A stretch of 8,196 bases of DNA, from assembly GCA_017458805.1 (NCBI GenBank), contig JAFTAC010000417.1, positions 1-8,196 of the forward strand, read 5' to 3'. Positions 5,063-8,196 of this stretch are shown here, in pieces. A model generated the notes under the pieces. The model ran no database searches. It was not told the DNA's origin and saw only the letters and a list, made by a program, of their open reading frames with translations. The translations under genes were made by a program, and so were the position numbers. The stretch's first letter is position 1. The number at the start of each line of letters is the position of its first letter. The stretch is from Victivallales bacterium (GTDB lineage Bacteria > Verrucomicrobiota > Lentisphaeria > Oligosphaerales > Oligosphaeraceae).

Positions 5063-8000
5063 AGCGCTTCCAATGCAGGAGCCTGACGCGATGATTGGGG
5101 ACCTTGAGTTCCCGCAGGTCGGAAGGTGTGAGCTGCTTGCCAGTGAGGACATCGGTCACAACACCCTCTTTAAATGGTGGCTCAATAATGCAGTATTCCC
5201 GTGCGCCTAGATAGTTGCCTAGGAGAACCAGAGCCTCGTCAGCGCTTTTGACGCCAGACGCAATCATCTCCGCATTGTCGCATTTAGGCGTGTAGATTTC
5301 GCCGTTGAAGATTAAATCCTGGTGGTTGACGACATTCTGCATTGCCTTGGCGTGATAATAGAAGAAGACTGGACTGATGAATCCGCGCCATGGATAATAG
5401 AAGAAGCCCATCGCGCCGTTCATCATCGTCTCGTAGATCATCTGTTCGAGGTGATAGGGTTCGTAGGGGCCGTAGGTGCCTGGAGTCAGGACTGGGGCGA
5501 TGATGCGCTGGCTTCTGTCGCTCTGGCAGTCGAAGTTGGCTTTGATCGAGTTGTGGACCCTGAGCTCCTCGCCACTGACATACAGACTCGGCTGGGGGCC
5601 TGCAACGAATTGCTTGTTGAGTTCCCACTTTTCAAAGCCCTGATAGCTTTTGGTCAAGGGCTGGCGGTTATAGTTGTAGATGGCGGGCATTTTTATGGAG
5701 GCCTGCCGGGCGCCCAGCGCCACGGCCTCCGTCAGGTCGCGGTTCAGTTCGACGCTGAGCATGTCAAGGAACTCCTCCCATGACTTGCCCGTCTTTTTCC
5801 AGCGTTCCTGGCAACGGGCGCAGTTCCGCATGCCCTGAAGCGCGGAGCCCCAGTGCTCAACGTCCCACTGGATAAAGGAGGGCTTGAACATGGCCACGGA
5901 GCGGGTGATTTTGGCCAGCTCGTTCTGATACTCCCTGCCACGGAAGGATGGACAGTAGTTGTGCTTCGGATTGTCGGTCTGGCACCAGACCTCCTCGCTT
6001 GGGTTGTTGGCATCACGGTATAGCTCCAGCAGGCCATTGAACCCAATGACAATCTTAATTCCTGTGCGATGCGCCTCTTCAACCGCCGCGATGTAATCAG
6101 GGTGGAAATGGTCATTTCCGCCACGCATGAAGATATAGGGGTAGATTTGCGCGCCCGAGAACCCCAGTTTGCGCAGGTTGTCCAGGTAGCCAGGCCATGC
6201 CTTGTCGCCGATTCCCATTCGGCTGAGGACGGTCAGCCCTCGGAAGCCCTGCGACACTTCAGGCATGGTCAGCACAACGATGTTCCGCTCCGTGATGAAG
6301 GATGGCTTGCCGTTGAGCGTCGCATAAAAGAACGCCTTGCCAGAGGTGTTCATCCCCTTGGGGGCCTGGAAAAAGAGCGGTTCGTGCTCCATCTGGTGCG
6401 CCAGCTGGCCGGGATTGCCTGGAAGGGCCTTTGTGAACCGCGTATAGGGCACGCCCTGCTTTTCAATCGCTTCTGTGGCGACGTCGGTGTTGCGGCAGAG
6501 AATCCCAGCGGGCAGTTCAACGACCATCTGCATTGGCGCCTTGGTGGCCTTTGGACGGAAGTCACGGAGCCCGAAGTAATTGGGGGCCGGAAGATTGTCC
6601 GCAATGTAAAAATCGCCGTGATAGGCTGGGCTCAGAACACAGCCGTCCGTATGCTTTTTCTCGGGGATTCCATCATAGACCGCTTCCGAAATGGAAGCGG
6701 GGTTTTCGGCTTTCAGCACCGCCAGTTCATCGCAGTAGAGGTTGCCGCCGTCCGGCACGACCCGCACCATCACAAATCGGGCATTGGCGTTGACCGCCAG
6801 TTCAAAAGGAAAGCAGAAGATGTTCTCGTCGTCTTCTTCGAGAAAGTATTGCCGTCTGAAGTCGCTCTGCTCTTTTTCGCCCGGTTCGAGTTTCATCATG
6901 GGCGGCGCGGCCTCATAGTATTGGACGCCGTCCCTGCTGACCAGCACGGCCAGTTTTTTCGGCGAGCGCTGGACTGGATTGATTCTGTTGCCGCAGTTAA
7001 TGCGAATCACGACCTTGCCGACGGGCTCGACTTTCTCCAGGTCGATGAGCATGTCAATTCCGTTGAAGAGATCCACATTATTCCCGCTTCTGCGCCAGCC
7101 GACCGCATTGCTGTCAAAGCGCAGGACATCATCGCCGCGCAAGGTCAGCTTCCCATCCGTCAAGTCAAATCTATCGGTGTTGTTTTGCCCCATCGTCAAG
7201 CGAAAATTCGGAGCCACGGAAAAATCCACGGGCTTTCCGGCAGCCAGATTGATTTTTCCGGCCACCGCATTCTCCCAGCGACGGCGGTATTCGACTGTCG
7301 TTGGCGTCATGCGTGTCCAGGTGGTGTGCGGCACGTTCTTCGTGGCGACGTCAAAGGCGAAGTCCGCCACGCCATAGCTGGCCGCGCTGGCCGGAAGAAG
7401 GACGGAAAAGCACAAGGCACTGCCCGGCAAGGGCTTCCCTTGCTTGTATTGCAGGCAACTGGCGTCCTCAGTCACCTTGACAAGCGCGGAATAGACGCCA
7501 TCCCCTGCCCGAAGGTCTCCGTTCGCGCCATCATCGCGTAGTTCGATAGGCAATCCAAAGGTGACAGGGGCCATGCTTGATTCAAGAAAAACCTGCAACG
7601 GCAGCGCGGAAGGCAGCATGCTGCCAGGCTCCGCATAGTATTCGACGCGGAAGGAGTCCCCCACCTTTACCACGGGCTTTTCCGCCGTGATGACGACTCC
7701 GCCAGTTGGAACCTCCACCGTGCGAATCGCTTTGACGTCATACCAGCCGCCAGGAGTGTCACCCTGCGGCCCGCGCAGAGTCAGTGCCAGCGTGAAATCC
7801 TTGTCGGGCAAGGGGAAAGTATTGACACCCTGAAACACGCAGCCACGCGGTGCCATAGGCGAATCGGCATTGCCAATCGACAGATAATGCAATGGATTTT
7901 CGCTGGCTCCTGCAACAAGTTGCAGATACTTCGCATCCTTGACTGGAATGGGGGTTTTGGCAATGCCTTGGTCCGCCTCTCCTGTCTCCCGCAGCCGCAA

Positions 8001-8138
8001 CGCGTCAACCATCACCTCAGCACTGATATTTTCAAGCTGCCATAGAGCGTCCCCCTTGTCGAGAGCGACCTCAAATGCCGTAACGGATGCCATTACGCCT
8101 ATAATGCAACCTAACATCAACCATAATCGTTTCATCAT
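5061..8138 (-). CDS. Exported multidomain glycoside-hydrolase-like protein with discoidin domain
   Basis: This 1025-residue protein starts with a signal peptide (KR, then a hydrophobic run to about residue 20, likely cut after VTA). Domains by eye: N-terminal beta domain (22-140), Ig-like segment (145-265) with RDDGANGDLRAGDGVYS at 201-217, a discoidin/F5-8C-like domain (296-475: NLAAGKPV, a TDGK, an IDLEKVEPVGKVVIRI strand, LAVLVSRDGVQYY), a beta linker (490-625), then a TIM-barrel-like domain (632-945) and a small C-terminal beta domain. In the barrel, QWDVEHWG (757-764) offers Asp759 and Glu761 as catalytic acids, and CARC (773-776) is a possible metal or disulfide site. It probably acts on glycans in the periplasm, at the cell surface or outside the cell. 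I cannot name the GH family or substrate. The start is set by AGGAG (8150-8146) seven bases upstream. The ATG just downstream is less well placed. No sorting tail is visible. Confidence 0.75.
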   Translation of the reverse strand: MMKRLWLMLGCIIGVMASVTAFEVALDKGDALWQLENISAEVMVDALRLRETGEADQGIAKTPIPVKDAKYLQLVAGASENPLHYLSIGNADSPMAPRGCVFQGVNTFPLPDKDFTLALTLRGPQGDTPGGWYDVKAIRTVEVPTGGVVITAEKPVVKVGDSFRVEYYAEPGSMLPSALPLQVFLESSMAPVTFGLPIELRDDGANGDLRAGDGVYSALVKVTEDASCLQYKQGKPLPGSALCFSVLLPASAASYGVADFAFDVATKNVPHTTWTRMTPTTVEYRRRWENAVAGKINLAAGKPVDFSVAPNFRLTMGQNNTDRFDLTDGKLTLRGDDVLRFDSNAVGWRRSGNNVDLFNGIDMLIDLEKVEPVGKVVIRINCGNRINPVQRSPKKLAVLVSRDGVQYYEAAPPMMKLEPGEKEQSDFRRQYFLEEDDENIFCFPFELAVNANARFVMVRVVPDGGNLYCDELAVLKAENPASISEAVYDGIPEKKHTDGCVLSPAYHGDFYIADNLPAPNYFGLRDFRPKATKAPMQMVVELPAGILCRNTDVATEAIEKQGVPYTRFTKALPGNPGQLAHQMEHEPLFFQAPKGMNTSGKAFFYATLNGKPSFITERNIVVLTMPEVSQGFRGLTVLSRMGIGDKAWPGYLDNLRKLGFSGAQIYPYIFMRGGNDHFHPDYIAAVEEAHRTGIKIVIGFNGLLELYRDANNPSEEVWCQTDNPKHNYCPSFRGREYQNELAKITRSVAMFKPSFIQWDVEHWGSALQGMRNCARCQERWKKTGKSWEEFLDMLSVELNRDLTEAVALGARQASIKMPAIYNYNRQPLTKSYQGFEKWELNKQFVAGPQPSLYVSGEELRVHNSIKANFDCQSDRSQRIIAPVLTPGTYGPYEPYHLEQMIYETMMNGAMGFFYYPWRGFISPVFFYYHAKAMQNVVNHQDLIFNGEIYTPKCDNAEMIASGVKSADEALVLLGNYLGAREYCIIEPPFKEGVVTDVLTGKQLTPSDLRELKVPNHRVRLLHWKR
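6680..6700. other. Perfect 8-bp hairpin inside the glycosidase-like gene
   Basis: CCGCTTCC (6680-6687) and GGAAGCGG (6693-6700) form a perfect stem with a 5-base loop, followed on the plus strand by GGTTTT. It lies in the coding region near residues 480-487, at the junction after the discoidin-like domain. It could stop antisense transcripts or be a chance consequence of the codons used. Confidence 0.4.
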
Positions 8139-8196
8139 TTATGTTCTCCTTATCTTTATTGACAGAGGCTAAATAAACAGGGGAAACGCAAGAAAG

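Noticed and set aside
4893..5210. 105-aa open frame on the plus strand across the 33-base repeats
   Set aside because: The repetitive Pro-Arg-Gly-Ser-Ala-Gly translation comes from the DNA repeats, and the rest is antisense to the end of the glycosidase-like gene. An AGGAG-like sequence near 4951 is not enough.
6069..7541. 490-aa open frame on the plus strand
   Set aside because: It lies wholly antisense to the 1025-aa glycosidase-like gene, is full of His, Arg and Val with no domain pattern, and has no ribosome site. It is a shadow of a GC-rich gene.
1..8196. tRNA, rRNA, insertion sequence, integrase or phage genes
   Set aside because: I looked for cloverleaf-like tRNA patterns, transposase motifs and conserved rRNA stretches and saw none.

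Overview
The window looks like chromosomal DNA of a moderately GC-rich Gram-negative bacterium. The best guess is the PVC superphylum, probably Lentisphaerae (Victivallis-like) or a relative. This is inferred from the overall style of the proteins: a large secreted glycosidase-like protein with a discoidin-type domain, a half-size EamA/DMT membrane protein, and small CesT-type type III secretion chaperones. There is no rRNA or marker gene to prove it.

Layout. Bases 1-182 hold the probable C-terminal end of an unidentified gene (+). It is followed by a 141-aa DMT/EamA-type membrane protein (235-660, +). The 411-base gap 661-1071 is unusually structured: a 9-bp hairpin, then a dense row of GC-rich hairpins that each have a 6-bp stem and a 4-base loop, then a promoter-like sequence. 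Next is a stand-alone class II glutamine-amidotransferase-like protein with an N-terminal Cys (1072-2112, +). A hairpin lies between it and the converging gene from the other strand.

The centre (4636 down to 2214, - strand) is the most interesting part. Two tandem paralogous CesT-type chaperones (4181-4636 and 3686-4132) lie directly upstream of a 484-aa protein (2214-3668) that has no signal peptide and that I do not recognise. Small acidic chaperones beside a larger orphan protein is the classic arrangement of a type III secretion effector locus, so I read the 484-aa protein as a candidate new effector. The region upstream of the operon carries a terminator-like stem with a T-run only 23 bases before the first start codon, plus competing stems. 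A 14-base box followed by a -10-like hexamer occurs both far upstream of the operon and between the two chaperone genes. Together these suggest a long, possibly attenuated leader and an internal promoter.

The right half (5061-8138, - strand) is one 1025-aa exported multidomain protein: signal peptide, N-terminal beta domain, Ig-like segment, discoidin-like domain, linker domain and TIM-barrel-like glycosidase domain. Its stop codon runs straight into about three tandem 33-base GC-rich repeats. No T3SS apparatus gene, tRNA, rRNA, CRISPR array, transposase or integrase is visible. If the chaperone-effector reading is right, the organism pairs glycan breakdown with injection of proteins into a eukaryotic host, which would fit an animal-associated lifestyle; that step is inference.
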